From Phycisphaerales bacterium (GTDB lineage Bacteria; Planctomycetota; Phycisphaerae; Phycisphaerales; UBA1924), in the NCBI GenBank assembly GCA_029213305.1, contig JARGPA010000019.1:1-64000 (forward strand): DNA of 64,000 bases, given 5' to 3'. Each line of letters opens with the position of its first letter. The first letter of the stretch is position 1. A program made the position numbers and the translations under genes. Shown piece after piece: positions 51,427 through 60,097 of the stretch. The notes beneath the pieces are model-generated. The model saw nothing but the letters and a program-made list of their open reading frames with translations. It was not told the origin of the DNA and made no database searches.

Positions 51427-53655
51427 TTATCTCTTCGAAACTGCAGGAGTGTTGCTTGCTTCATCATTGAGAATCAATGGGACGAGAGATGTATTCGCAA
51501 TCTCAAGAGCACCCATCGTTGCCACAGCGACTGTCGCTAGATCATCATCGGATGATTGAGCAAGCTCTATCAATCGACGAGTCTGACGGTTATCGAGCTG
51601 ATTACCGAATCGTTTACCGGAATCAGCAACCATGATGAGCAACTCTTGTTGGATCGTGTCGCTTGAAACAAGAACCTTGTTCATGATTGCCATCTGAGCC
51701 TTAGGCTGAGGCATATACGAGATAATCTCTGCAACATCAAGCATTGTTAAGCCTTCAACTTGCTCGAGAACATCGATCAGGATAGATGCTGCATCTGACA
51801 CATTAAGGACTTGGTTATTTGAAATCGCGAGGTTTCGTAATGCTTCGATTGATCGAGCAGCATAATCATCTGCTTCGTCCAAGCTGATAATCCCTCCCGA
51901 TGCATTTTCAAGCAAAGTTTCAACTGATTCATTGAATGCAGAGTTGCTGATTGCTTGACGACGAACCGCAACAGTCTGATCGCGGTTGTATTGACGTGTC
52001 ATTGGAACAACATCATCTGGTCCCATAAGTGCTAGAACTGGAGCAACTGCGAGTTTGTTCTCTGTTCTTGCTGATTCAATCAGAAGCAATGACTCATCGT
52101 AACCAGTTGCAGTAATGATCAAATCAATCGTTGGAGTTTCAGCGATAGCAGCATCTATATCACGGAGCCCATTCTCCGCAGGAGGAAGAACAGTGAATCC
52201 ATTCTTCTCGAGCTCTGCTCTGAACTGATCGTATGATTCACGATCACGACCTGTAAGCACAATCGCGTGGAGTGATGAAGCATCTTCAACAGCACTTGCG
52301 AGTAATGGAATTACTCGTTCTGCGCCATCAAATGATTCTGCAGGTTGAGCATTTCCAAGAGCAAGAGCTGCATCAAACTGGACTCGTCTATTTTGGTATG
52401 TGAGAGACTCAAGGAGTGGGTATCGGCCATCGATTGGTTGTCCCCATAGAGCTCTGGAACCAGCTGTTTGGGAAATCGCGTGGATTGCCAAACGGACGAG
52501 CGGCGTGTCTCTGTTATCAAGACCTCTACGAAGAACGAGTTGATCAATTTCTGGACCAACTGCAACGCCGTAGTATTCCGCGTCGCGGCGATCTGACGAA
52601 TACGCTGGGTTCTCGTAGTTTTCAGGTGTGTCAAGCTCTCTAGAATAGTTCGATGCGATCCAAAGACCAAGTGTTTCCTCATCTGTAGGATCAATGCTCA
52701 AAGATCTTTGAGCAACTCTCATGCTCATCGCCTCATGGAATACTGGAGTGCGGATCGGAACCATCACGAGTCCGAGTCCAGGATTGAAATCCCACATGAG
52801 TTGGAAATCTTCATTTGGAAAACTGGTGAGTTCTGCTGGTTCCGCGTAGTAGGAATCAGCAAGCAGTGCATACATATCTGCGACATCTGAAGTTGGGTTT
52901 CCACCCAATCGTGAGATCGCTCGGCCACACGCTTGTTGAACTGCAGAGTTATCAGTTGACTGATAGAGATCTATCAATACGGGGAGGCTTGTACGATATG
53001 GGATCAACCCAAGCACTTCTGCGATTGATTCTTGACGAGTAGCATCAAGACTTGGGAGTGCAGTTACTAATGGAATGATCGCATGGCGACCCATATCAAC
53101 GAGCAATCTTTGAACTTGAGCTTTCAGTGCAAGATCAGTTTGCTGGAGATATGCATCGAGGAGTTGAGGCATCGCGTATTCGCCTGCAACGATGAGTCGT
53201 TCACGAGCAAGTGATCTTGCGCGGAGACCTTCAGTGAGCAAAGCAATATTGCGAGAGATCTCTTGAGGATTGCGGGCTCGTGCGAGTTTCCCATCTCGGA
53301 AAGCGCTGTCGAGTTTAGCTGCGATTGGTTCAAGGATTGGAACCCGCAGTCCTGCTGCGACAGCTTCTTGGAATCGTTGTTGTTCACGTGATTGCTCGAC
53401 GAGATCAACGAATGATTCTGTTGACATTCCACGATCAAGGATTTGGTTTCCAAGATCAGCAGCAACATCAAATCGTGCGATTTTCACGAAGTGTATAAAA
53501 TCCCGAAGGAGCTCTAGCTCTACTTCTTGATTCTCAGGCTGAACCGTATTTGCCAATGCTTGTGACGGTGTCAACATCATTGATGCTGAACCCGCGACGA
53601 GAAGGAGTGTTACGGATAGATTTGCGATATTCCGGGTCGATGGGCGCACATTCAT
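51427..53655 (-). CDS. Exported HEAT-repeat protein with a receiver-like segment
   Basis: The ATG at 53655 follows AGGAG by 4 bases; the longer open frame to 53859 is not supported. The 742-residue product has a signal peptide (about residues 1-35), HEAT-like helical repeats (ALKAQVQRLLVDMGRHAI; RQESIAEVLGLIPY; DNSAVQQACGRAISRLGG) and again near the C-terminus. Residues about 465-560 read like a degenerate receiver or Rossmann domain (HAIVLTGRDRES; IDLIITATGYDES; VAPVLALMGPDD), without the phosphorylation-site pattern. It is an export or surface scaffold of unknown role, upstream of the pilin cluster on the same strand. Confidence 0.8.
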   Translation of the reverse strand: MNVRPSTRNIANLSVTLLLVAGSASMMLTPSQALANTVQPENQEVELELLRDFIHFVKIARFDVAADLGNQILDRGMSTESFVDLVEQSREQQRFQEAVAAGLRVPILEPIAAKLDSAFRDGKLARARNPQEISRNIALLTEGLRARSLARERLIVAGEYAMPQLLDAYLQQTDLALKAQVQRLLVDMGRHAIIPLVTALPSLDATRQESIAEVLGLIPYRTSLPVLIDLYQSTDNSAVQQACGRAISRLGGNPTSDVADMYALLADSYYAEPAELTSFPNEDFQLMWDFNPGLGLVMVPIRTPVFHEAMSMRVAQRSLSIDPTDEETLGLWIASNYSRELDTPENYENPAYSSDRRDAEYYGVAVGPEIDQLVLRRGLDNRDTPLVRLAIHAISQTAGSRALWGQPIDGRYPLLESLTYQNRRVQFDAALALGNAQPAESFDGAERVIPLLASAVEDASSLHAIVLTGRDRESYDQFRAELEKNGFTVLPPAENGLRDIDAAIAETPTIDLIITATGYDESLLLIESARTENKLAVAPVLALMGPDDVVPMTRQYNRDQTVAVRRQAISNSAFNESVETLLENASGGIISLDEADDYAARSIEALRNLAISNNQVLNVSDAASILIDVLEQVEGLTMLDVAEIISYMPQPKAQMAIMNKVLVSSDTIQQELLIMVADSGKRFGNQLDNRQTRRLIELAQSSDDDLATVAVATMGALEIANTSLVPLILNDEASNTPAVSKR

Positions 53656-54018
53656 CTCCTGTGTGCAAAACTGAGTGGCGATGGCCAGAACAGACCATGA
53701 TCGCCCAAGGTGAGTCATCTTATACGAGCAATTGGGTGAAGGTGTTGCCCTCAGACCCGTTAAAGAAGAGATACTGTATCGGACTGTATACGTGGGTGTC
53801 AATCGGATCTGGGGGTTGTGGACCGAGAACCTGCATCTTATTTGATTGATCTTGGACAATTATGGACTTTTAGAGCGTCCGAATATACCAATCTGCCTGA
53901 TTGTGGATTGAAAGGGGGTCATTCATCAAGATCGGTTTCGAAGGGGACGATGAGTTAGAAGATGCGGCGCATGACGGCTGTGCCGATCCGCTTCATGATT
54001 TGTACCCGAGGTGAGATG
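53656..54018. promoter_or_regulatory. Divergent control region between HEAT-repeat and HTH-receiver genes
   Basis: This 363-bp stretch has no gene I can support. On the minus strand TTGACA (53802-53797) and TACAGT (53778-53773) are 18 bases apart, a good sigma-70-type promoter for the HEAT-repeat gene with a leader of about 110 bases. On the plus strand GAGGTGA precedes the regulator's start. The regulator could bind here, by analogy with other divergent pairs. Confidence 0.45.
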
Positions 54019-54597
54019 ATGCCAATAGAAAAAGATGTGCTGACAACTGGTGAAGTTGCCAAAATTTGCAATGTAGCCCCCAGAACTGTATCTAAGTGGT
54101 TCGACTCAGGTCAGCTCAAAGGATATCGGATTCCAGGATCCAAGGATCGTAGAATCCCTGTAACTGAGCTTTATCGCTTTATGAAAGCTCACCATATCCC
54201 GATGGATGGGATTACGAGTGGAAATACTCGGGTTCTGATCATTGATGGTGATCAAGAAGTCTCAGATGTTCTCGAAAGAGTCCTTCTTGAGCAAACAAAC
54301 TACGAAGTTTCATCTGCAAACTCTGCATTCGCTGCTGGACTTGAATGTGAACGATTTCGTCCACATGTAGTCTTGATAGATGTCCATATTGCTGAATGTG
54401 AACCAAGGCAAATTGCACAACTAGTTCGTTCGAGTGAAGCAATGCAGATGACGAAACTCATCGCAATGTCTGGAAAACTCACTGATGGGCAAGCTCAAGG
54501 CCTTGCTAGCGCTGGGTTTGACACATTCCTTAAGAAACCATTCCAAGTGAGAATGGTTGTTGAAGCGATCGAGCAAGCAACAAATATCGCAGCTTAA
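54019..54597 (+). CDS. Excisionase/BldC-type HTH fused to a response-regulator receiver
   Basis: The ATG at 54019 (or 54016) follows GAGGTGA. The 192-residue protein has an N-terminal MerR-like helix-turn-helix of the excisionase/BldC type: LTTGEVAKICNVAPRTVSKWFDSGQL, then GYRIPGSKDRRI wing and LYRFMKAH. A receiver follows from about residue 70, with D76 and D78, phosphoacceptor D121 (VLIDVHIAE), S151 and K173 in LKKPF. DNA binding comes before the receiver, the reverse of most response regulators. It is divergent from the HEAT-repeat gene, which precedes the secretin cluster. No kinase is nearby. Confidence 0.88.
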   Translation: MPIEKDVLTTGEVAKICNVAPRTVSKWFDSGQLKGYRIPGSKDRRIPVTELYRFMKAHHIPMDGITSGNTRVLIIDGDQEVSDVLERVLLEQTNYEVSSANSAFAAGLECERFRPHVVLIDVHIAECEPRQIAQLVRSSEAMQMTKLIAMSGKLTDGQAQGLASAGFDTFLKKPFQVRMVVEAIEQATNIAA

Positions 54598-54618
54598 ACG
54601 ACTCCATAAGTCCACCAC

Positions 54619-54657
54619 AAACCCGAAACTGCAAGGACGCAGATTCGGGTTTTCTTT
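54619..54657 (+). terminator. Terminator of the HTH-receiver gene
   Basis: A 9-bp stem (54619-54627 and 54644-54652) with an inner TGC/GCA pairing and a following T-rich run starts about 20 bp after the stop. Confidence 0.85.
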
Positions 54658-54676
54658 TGTTTATACTCAATCTGAT

Positions 54677-57520
54677 TTATGGACATCCTTCAGCAAACTC
54701 ATTGAGGAATGCGGATATATCGAAAAAGTTGAGTGTCCCATCATCAGTAAAATCGACGGACAAATCATTACTATTGAATGCGCTAATAAATCCTGAGATA
54801 TCGAAGAAATTCAATGTGTTATCCCCGTTGATATCCACTCTACAACCACATTGATCGGTTGATGAGAGATCAGGGAATGTGAGGGTGCTCGCCATGGTTT
54901 CGAGTTGAGATAGAGTTAACGGCGAACAATCCGCATACAAACGATGCACATACATTTCTAGAGCTTCGGATTCTCCAGTATCTGATAGACGAATTGAATC
55001 AAGATTGAAAGAAGTCGGGATGGATCTTGTGCCACTCACTTTACCTTGTGGACCTGCGATGACATACTGAAGATCCTCATTGCCGTCTTTTGACAAGGCG
55101 ATGACCAACGATGTTGTCCTGAGAGGGTACTCAGTAACATCTGAAGAGGCTGAAGATTGAGAATCGATGATTTGCCAATCAAAGACTGCGTCAGTTAATG
55201 GCGGCCCTCCCCCTTCCTTTGCAATCGAAGTCATTTTCCCTTGGATAGTGATGAATTCTGAATCAGTTGAATCTGAAATCGAGAGGATAGGAACTGGGAG
55301 TTCCCAAGTACCCGTTTCATTTCCTGACCAAGAGTCCCAACATTCTTCTGGAATCTGGAGAACAGCTAGCACACTCCATGATTCACCGAGATTGAGTTGC
55401 TCATACTTTGCGGATGAAACTCCAGATGCGTCAAACTCATTGAATGGGAGTGATGGGCGATCGTGTCCAATGTTGACATACTCAAATAGTACTTCGGAAT
55501 GCCCTGTTGATGATGCAATCCCATTACCCTTGACAATTGATCTGAGATCTGATGGGTCATTTGCGAATGTACCCGAGAGATTTGATCCGACATACTGACT
55601 GACAATACGAACCCAATCGGTAGATCCGACCTTTGGAGTAGGGCTGTAACTCTGGGTTGCAGTTCCCCACGACACATTCGTGCCTGGCGCTGCCCAACCA
55701 AAGCGTGAGTAGATTGCCATTCTGTTGGACTCGTCTGATCCGGTGGGTGTTTTCCTTCTCAACCAGTAAGCAACATTCATATTTGAAGCCATCAACGAAG
55801 CACTATCAATACCTTGTTCGACAAGACGAATCACTGGGCCCCCGGTCCCTTCAACCAAACTGCAATCAAACACATTTTCTGTATGAACAATTGACGGAAG
55901 AGGGAACTCAGGATTTGGTCCAATTGAAGTGATCTGTCCCCCAACACTTCCGAGTACCGCTTGTTGAGTTGCGGTACCAAGTATATTTGTTGGGCGGAAC
56001 CCGACAAACAGAGGTTTCCCGGAAACTTTGCCTCCAGGGATGATTGAAATGACTGTCGCAGAATCGTTTATTGATCCCGCGATGATTCGCCCGTTGGAGA
56101 GGACTGTGATCCCAGAGTTTTGCGATAATCCGAGTGTGTCATTGCCTCTCCATACCCATCCCCAGGTATTGCCGCCGTCGTCTGATTGAATAATTCCAGC
56201 GTATAGGTTTGAACTATTTCGTTGACTGAACTCATTTGAGACAATTCCGACTAATCGTTGTCCTGATCTCGAGACCATGAACATGTTGAGTTGAACAAGA
56301 GTTTCTCTAGGAGCTTGTCTTAAGTTCTTGCTCATTGGGTTGAATAAGGTATGACAGATCGCGATCCCATTACTGTCAAGTTCAAGTCGCTCGACGAGTC
56401 CTGCACCGACATCTCCACCCATGATAATCTTGCTTTGATCATTTGGATCTTGAGTCACTAAGAAACCATTCTTCCATTGGCTGTTCGTAAGAGCGCTATC
56501 CTCATCGGGACCTGCTGCGAGATGGACAGGACTCCAATCCAACTCCGAAACATCGAGTGTTGTGTATTGACCATCAATCCCAGAACCTGTGTCAAGAGTT
56601 GCATTGATTGCAAAGTTATTGAGAGATGATATCTCTCGGAAGAATAATCTCTTAACTGCATCCCCTATTTGCCAAACTGCAGAATATGTTGACCCATCAA
56701 ATATAATTGCTCCACCGTGCCAATGCTCTTCTATTGCATTATCACGCATATAGAGACGCACTAATTGCTGAGGTGTTCCAGCAGAATCATACTTGAGTAT
56801 CCATGCTTGTCCGCCTTCTTTGTCAGTACTGACATAATCACAAAGAACCGACCAATAGGCGCCTTCATAGTTAACTGGATCCGAAATTGCCCAAAGCCCC
56901 CCTGCTTCATCTGCTTTTTCAGAATACTCAGCAGTTACAAAGTGGAGAGTCCATGGGTTAAAACTACCCGCTTGGATATCAGTCATGGATGCTGACATGA
57001 TTGCAATTTTGTTTCGTCTTGCTACAGCCACTTCAACAACAGAACAATACGCGATCATTCTGTCTTCAACGACAAATAGACGTTCAGGACGAAATCGAAA
57101 ACCATCGATTGGATTGTCAATTTTTAGATCTGTGAATCCACTATCAGAGATGTCGAACGATGTTCTCGTTCCATCAGCAAATGGATCACCAAACCAGATA
57201 TCCATCTGGTTTCTCGTCAGATTAAAAATGGGAGTGATATCGATATCGTTCCAAGTTGATGATGGATAGACTCGAACTGAATCGGAATATGGGTAGATCG
57301 CTTCAAGAGATTCAACTTCAGGAGTTCCATAGACAACGTGTGTTCGATTATGGAACATTGGATCATCACCAACAGGGATCAATGATTGCCCTATTGACGA
57401 AGAATCAAAATCTACTTGAAGAGATGGTGCTTGTGCATAAATAGATGATGAGAGATAACCAATGGTTATAAACCACATACACATAAATCGAATGGATTGA
57501 AACATGATTCGTTTGAACAA
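54677..57520 (-). CDS. Large secreted protein with Asp-box repeat and GC-type dockerin
   Basis: I take the TTG at 57520 (GGAGG 8 bases upstream); an ATG at 57505 is the alternative. The 947-residue product has a signal peptide ending IYAQ. The body is beta-rich; an Asp-box SDDGGNTWGW with NGRIIAGS following suggests a sialidase-like beta-propeller, but active-site residues are not certain. A later beta-sandwich part resembles a laminin-G/ConA-like fold (SLVIALSKDGNEDLQYVI). The C-terminus has CRVDINGDNTLNFFDISGFI and DFTDDGTLNFFDISAFL repeats ending GCP. A glycan-linked surface role is likely; the enzyme activity is open. Confidence 0.82.
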   Translation of the reverse strand: MFKRIMFQSIRFMCMWFITIGYLSSSIYAQAPSLQVDFDSSSIGQSLIPVGDDPMFHNRTHVVYGTPEVESLEAIYPYSDSVRVYPSSTWNDIDITPIFNLTRNQMDIWFGDPFADGTRTSFDISDSGFTDLKIDNPIDGFRFRPERLFVVEDRMIAYCSVVEVAVARRNKIAIMSASMTDIQAGSFNPWTLHFVTAEYSEKADEAGGLWAISDPVNYEGAYWSVLCDYVSTDKEGGQAWILKYDSAGTPQQLVRLYMRDNAIEEHWHGGAIIFDGSTYSAVWQIGDAVKRLFFREISSLNNFAINATLDTGSGIDGQYTTLDVSELDWSPVHLAAGPDEDSALTNSQWKNGFLVTQDPNDQSKIIMGGDVGAGLVERLELDSNGIAICHTLFNPMSKNLRQAPRETLVQLNMFMVSRSGQRLVGIVSNEFSQRNSSNLYAGIIQSDDGGNTWGWVWRGNDTLGLSQNSGITVLSNGRIIAGSINDSATVISIIPGGKVSGKPLFVGFRPTNILGTATQQAVLGSVGGQITSIGPNPEFPLPSIVHTENVFDCSLVEGTGGPVIRLVEQGIDSASLMASNMNVAYWLRRKTPTGSDESNRMAIYSRFGWAAPGTNVSWGTATQSYSPTPKVGSTDWVRIVSQYVGSNLSGTFANDPSDLRSIVKGNGIASSTGHSEVLFEYVNIGHDRPSLPFNEFDASGVSSAKYEQLNLGESWSVLAVLQIPEECWDSWSGNETGTWELPVPILSISDSTDSEFITIQGKMTSIAKEGGGPPLTDAVFDWQIIDSQSSASSDVTEYPLRTTSLVIALSKDGNEDLQYVIAGPQGKVSGTRSIPTSFNLDSIRLSDTGESEALEMYVHRLYADCSPLTLSQLETMASTLTFPDLSSTDQCGCRVDINGDNTLNFFDISGFISAFNSNDLSVDFTDDGTLNFFDISAFLNEFAEGCP

Positions 57521-57583
57521 CAATGAAGCCTCCGATATACGCACAGAATACCACACGGGTTGTCACCTACAAGAATTCGAGTA

Positions 57584-57610
57584 AGATTGAGCATTGAAAA
57601 TACTCAATTT
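57584..57610 (-). promoter_or_regulatory. Inverted repeat in the upstream region of the 54677-57520 gene
   Basis: AGATTGAG and CTCAATTT form an 8-bp dyad with one G-T pair and an 11-base centre, about 65 bp before the start. It could be an operator or a leader stem; no further support. Confidence 0.25.
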
Positions 57611-57664
57611 TAATCAACAAATAAGAAACCGTTCTTTAGAAAACAACAGTTTATCGGGCGAATT

Positions 57665-57690
57665 AAAAAAGCCTCGAGCGAACTCGAGAC
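57665..57690 (-). terminator. Terminator of the M42 peptidase gene
   Basis: A GC-rich stem (CTCGAG arms flanking a 4-base loop, within 57671-57690) is followed on the minus strand by a T run, about 25 bp after the stop at 57714. Confidence 0.85.
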
Positions 57691-57713
57691 TTGGGTATTG
57701 GATTGAATGATCA

Positions 57714-58778
57714 TTATTTTAACTCAGCCATCGAAGCAGCGAGGATATCGTTTGCTGCTTTGAGATCCTTCTTATCAATCATTTCAGTCACAGTATGAAT
57801 ATACCGCGTCCCTACGGTAACCCCAACTGCTTTTGCACCTGCAGCTGCTTGTTGAGCTGCTGCGCCGTCTTGCCCCCCTGCAGCGAGGATTGATCGTTGA
57901 TACGGAATACGATTCTTCTTCGCGATTTTCTCAACTGTCTGAACCATATCGTAATCTGAGATGAAACTACCATCTTTGATATGGAGTGCGAACCCCTTAC
58001 CATGATTCGTTACCGTTTCAGCTGCAGGGACACCTGGTGTATCACACGCTAGAGTCACATCGATACCGAATCCATAATCAGGCTGTACTGCAAATGATGC
58101 GGTTTTCGCACCTCGTAAACCAACCTCTTCTTGTGTTGTAAACGCAACGACAATATCACAAGCGTGTCCAGATTTTTTCTTAACAAGTTGACGCACCGAT
58201 TCGATTCCGAGCCAGCATGCGACTCGGTTGTCGAGTGCTTTGGATACACATTTGTTTCCAAGTTCCAAGAATGGTTCATCCATAACAATGAAGTCACCGA
58301 TTTGGAAGTTTTTATTCACTTGAGCAGCCGTCATCCCGGTGTCAATGAAGAACTCTTTAACGGCTGGGATCTTGTTTCGATCTTCTGGACCTGAAATATG
58401 TAATGGACGACCACCTGGATTCATGATCGCTTTAAAGTCTCCGTTCTCTGAGCACACAAGTACTCTTCGTGAGAATAAGTTTCGAGGATCAAATCCACCT
58501 GCAGGGTTTACCCAAAGGAAACCCTTCTCATCGATACTGGAAACATAAAATCCAATCTCGTCCATATGACAGAGAAGCATGATCGTTTTCGCATTCCCTT
58601 TTCGGATAACACCCTTAGCAGTTCTTGCTTTTCTTCGACAGATAAGTGATCCCATCGCATCGACTTCGACTGTATCAAATAAGCCTTCAACTTCTGACTC
58701 GATTAGCTTTCTGACTCGTTCTTCGCGCCCAGGGATTCCTGGCATTTCGCATAGATTCTTGAGTAGTTCAATATTCAC
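57714..58778 (-). CDS. M42 family metallopeptidase (tetrahedral aminopeptidase type)
   Basis: The 354-residue enzyme has the two-metal ligands of M42: His in MLLCHMDEIGFYVS, Asp in ALDNRVACW, the Glu pair in TTQEEVGLRGAK, Asp in GIDVTLACDTPG and the last His in RYIHTVTEMIDKKD. These cytosolic aminopeptidases form dodecamers and finish peptide breakdown. Endoglucanase names sometimes given to this family are historical. Length is normal. It diverges from the YgfZ-like gene. Confidence 0.93.
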   Translation of the reverse strand: MNIELLKNLCEMPGIPGREERVRKLIESEVEGLFDTVEVDAMGSLICRRKARTAKGVIRKGNAKTIMLLCHMDEIGFYVSSIDEKGFLWVNPAGGFDPRNLFSRRVLVCSENGDFKAIMNPGGRPLHISGPEDRNKIPAVKEFFIDTGMTAAQVNKNFQIGDFIVMDEPFLELGNKCVSKALDNRVACWLGIESVRQLVKKKSGHACDIVVAFTTQEEVGLRGAKTASFAVQPDYGFGIDVTLACDTPGVPAAETVTNHGKGFALHIKDGSFISDYDMVQTVEKIAKKNRIPYQRSILAAGGQDGAAAQQAAAGAKAVGVTVGTRYIHTVTEMIDKKDLKAANDILAASMAELK

Positions 58779-58824
58779 GGATCACTCCTTGTGGATTGTT
58801 CATTTATTTTAATGTTTTAGAACA

Positions 58825-58841
58825 GTAACATAGAGTGTTAC
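58825..58841. promoter_or_regulatory. Perfect dyad upstream of the YgfZ-like gene (first)
   Basis: GTAACA-5-TGTTAC is a perfect inverted repeat in the divergent region between the M42 peptidase and YgfZ-like genes. It has the look of an operator; the protein is unknown. Confidence 0.3.
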
Positions 58842-58856
58842 CATCCCATTTGCGGG

Positions 58857-58870
58857 TAGGTTGCGACCTA
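58857..58870. promoter_or_regulatory. Perfect dyad upstream of the YgfZ-like gene (second)
   Basis: TAGGT-4-ACCTA is a second perfect inverted repeat, 15 bp after the first and 13 bp before the ATG. It may block translation as a hairpin or bind a regulator. Confidence 0.3.
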
Positions 58871-58883
58871 TTGTTTCTATCCT

Positions 58884-60065
58884 ATGTCACAAACCAACAA
58901 CAAATCGCCGTTACATGACCTGCATACTCAGCAAGAGGCATTCTTTTTGACCTATGGAACTGGGGAAGACGCTTACGAAGTAGTAGAAACATTCGGCGAT
59001 TTGGACATGGAATACGCTGCTATTCGCAAAGGATGTGTCATCTATGAAGAACCTCATATTGGAACAATTCGTGTATCTGGCAAAGATCGTGGCGAGTTTC
59101 TCAACAATATGCTCACTTCAAAGGTTGATGAACTACAAAACGGAGATATCGCATACGCATTCTGGCTCAATCGGAAAGGGCGAATCGAGGCTGATCTAAG
59201 AATTGCTCAGCGCGAACATGAAATGCTTATTTCACTCGATCGATCGTTAATCAAAACATCGGTTGATTCGATATCGTCATTCTTGTTTGCGGAAGAAGTT
59301 GAAATTCGTGATGTTTCAGCAGAGCTTCAACATTTGAGCATTCATGGTCCAACTTCATTGCAACTCATTGATTCTTTAACAGATGACGGCGTTTCTGTTC
59401 TTGAACTCAAAGAGAAACATCATATGAGTGTGCAAATTGATGAAGTTTCCATATTGATTGAACGCATAGATTTCACAGGTGAGATTGGATTGTATCTAAC
59501 CATACCACGCGAGAACATGCTTGCGGTGTATACAAAGCTACTCGAAGTAGCTCAATCTAAACCTGAGCTGAAAGCAAAGCCGACAGGTTGGCTCGCGATC
59601 AATGCGGCAAGGATTGAAGCAGGGAATCCCATGTTCCAAGTTGACTTTGGACAATCTAACTTACCAGTTGAATCCGGTATCATAGATACTCGCGTCAACT
59701 TCACCAAGGGTTGTTATTTGGGACAAGAAGTCGTTGCAAGAATGCACGCTAGAAACGCATGTACAAAGAAGGTTGTTGCAATCAGAGTTGTTGGAGAGCA
59801 AATAACCACTGAGAATCAAGAAGTTCATCAACCCGTAGGAGGATCTCAAATCTTTGAGCCAAACAAAGAGGGCGAAACCCCAATCGGTAGTGTTACAAGT
59901 TCAACTATCTCCCCGATGTTGGGTGCGATCCCTATCTGTTTTGCAATGTTAAAAAATGATTTTACGACTCCAGGGACAAAGTTAAAAGTCAGCGCAGAAG
60001 GAAAACTAGCAGATTGTGTTGTAGAAGAGTCTCTTGTCTTTTGGAAGAAAGCATCAACGAATTAA
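58884..60065 (+). CDS. ygfZ: Folate-binding YgfZ/GcvT-like protein
   Basis: The 393-residue protein shares the GcvT fold and carries the YgfZ signature TKGCYLGQEVVARMHAR near residues 272-288, including the conserved cysteine. The N-terminal half shows the RVSGKDRGEFLNNMLTSKV-like block. YgfZ/IBA57 proteins bind folate and help build iron-sulfur enzymes, unlike true GcvT which feeds the glycine cleavage system. It lies 33 bp from the convergent ribD. No gcvH or gcvP is near, which supports the YgfZ reading. Confidence 0.88.
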   Translation: MSQTNNKSPLHDLHTQQEAFFLTYGTGEDAYEVVETFGDLDMEYAAIRKGCVIYEEPHIGTIRVSGKDRGEFLNNMLTSKVDELQNGDIAYAFWLNRKGRIEADLRIAQREHEMLISLDRSLIKTSVDSISSFLFAEEVEIRDVSAELQHLSIHGPTSLQLIDSLTDDGVSVLELKEKHHMSVQIDEVSILIERIDFTGEIGLYLTIPRENMLAVYTKLLEVAQSKPELKAKPTGWLAINAARIEAGNPMFQVDFGQSNLPVESGIIDTRVNFTKGCYLGQEVVARMHARNACTKKVVAIRVVGEQITTENQEVHQPVGGSQIFEPNKEGETPIGSVTSSTISPMLGAIPICFAMLKNDFTTPGTKLKVSAEGKLADCVVEESLVFWKKASTN

Positions 60066-60097
60066 TTTCTCTTCAAAGTCAAACATCATTTGTTAAA

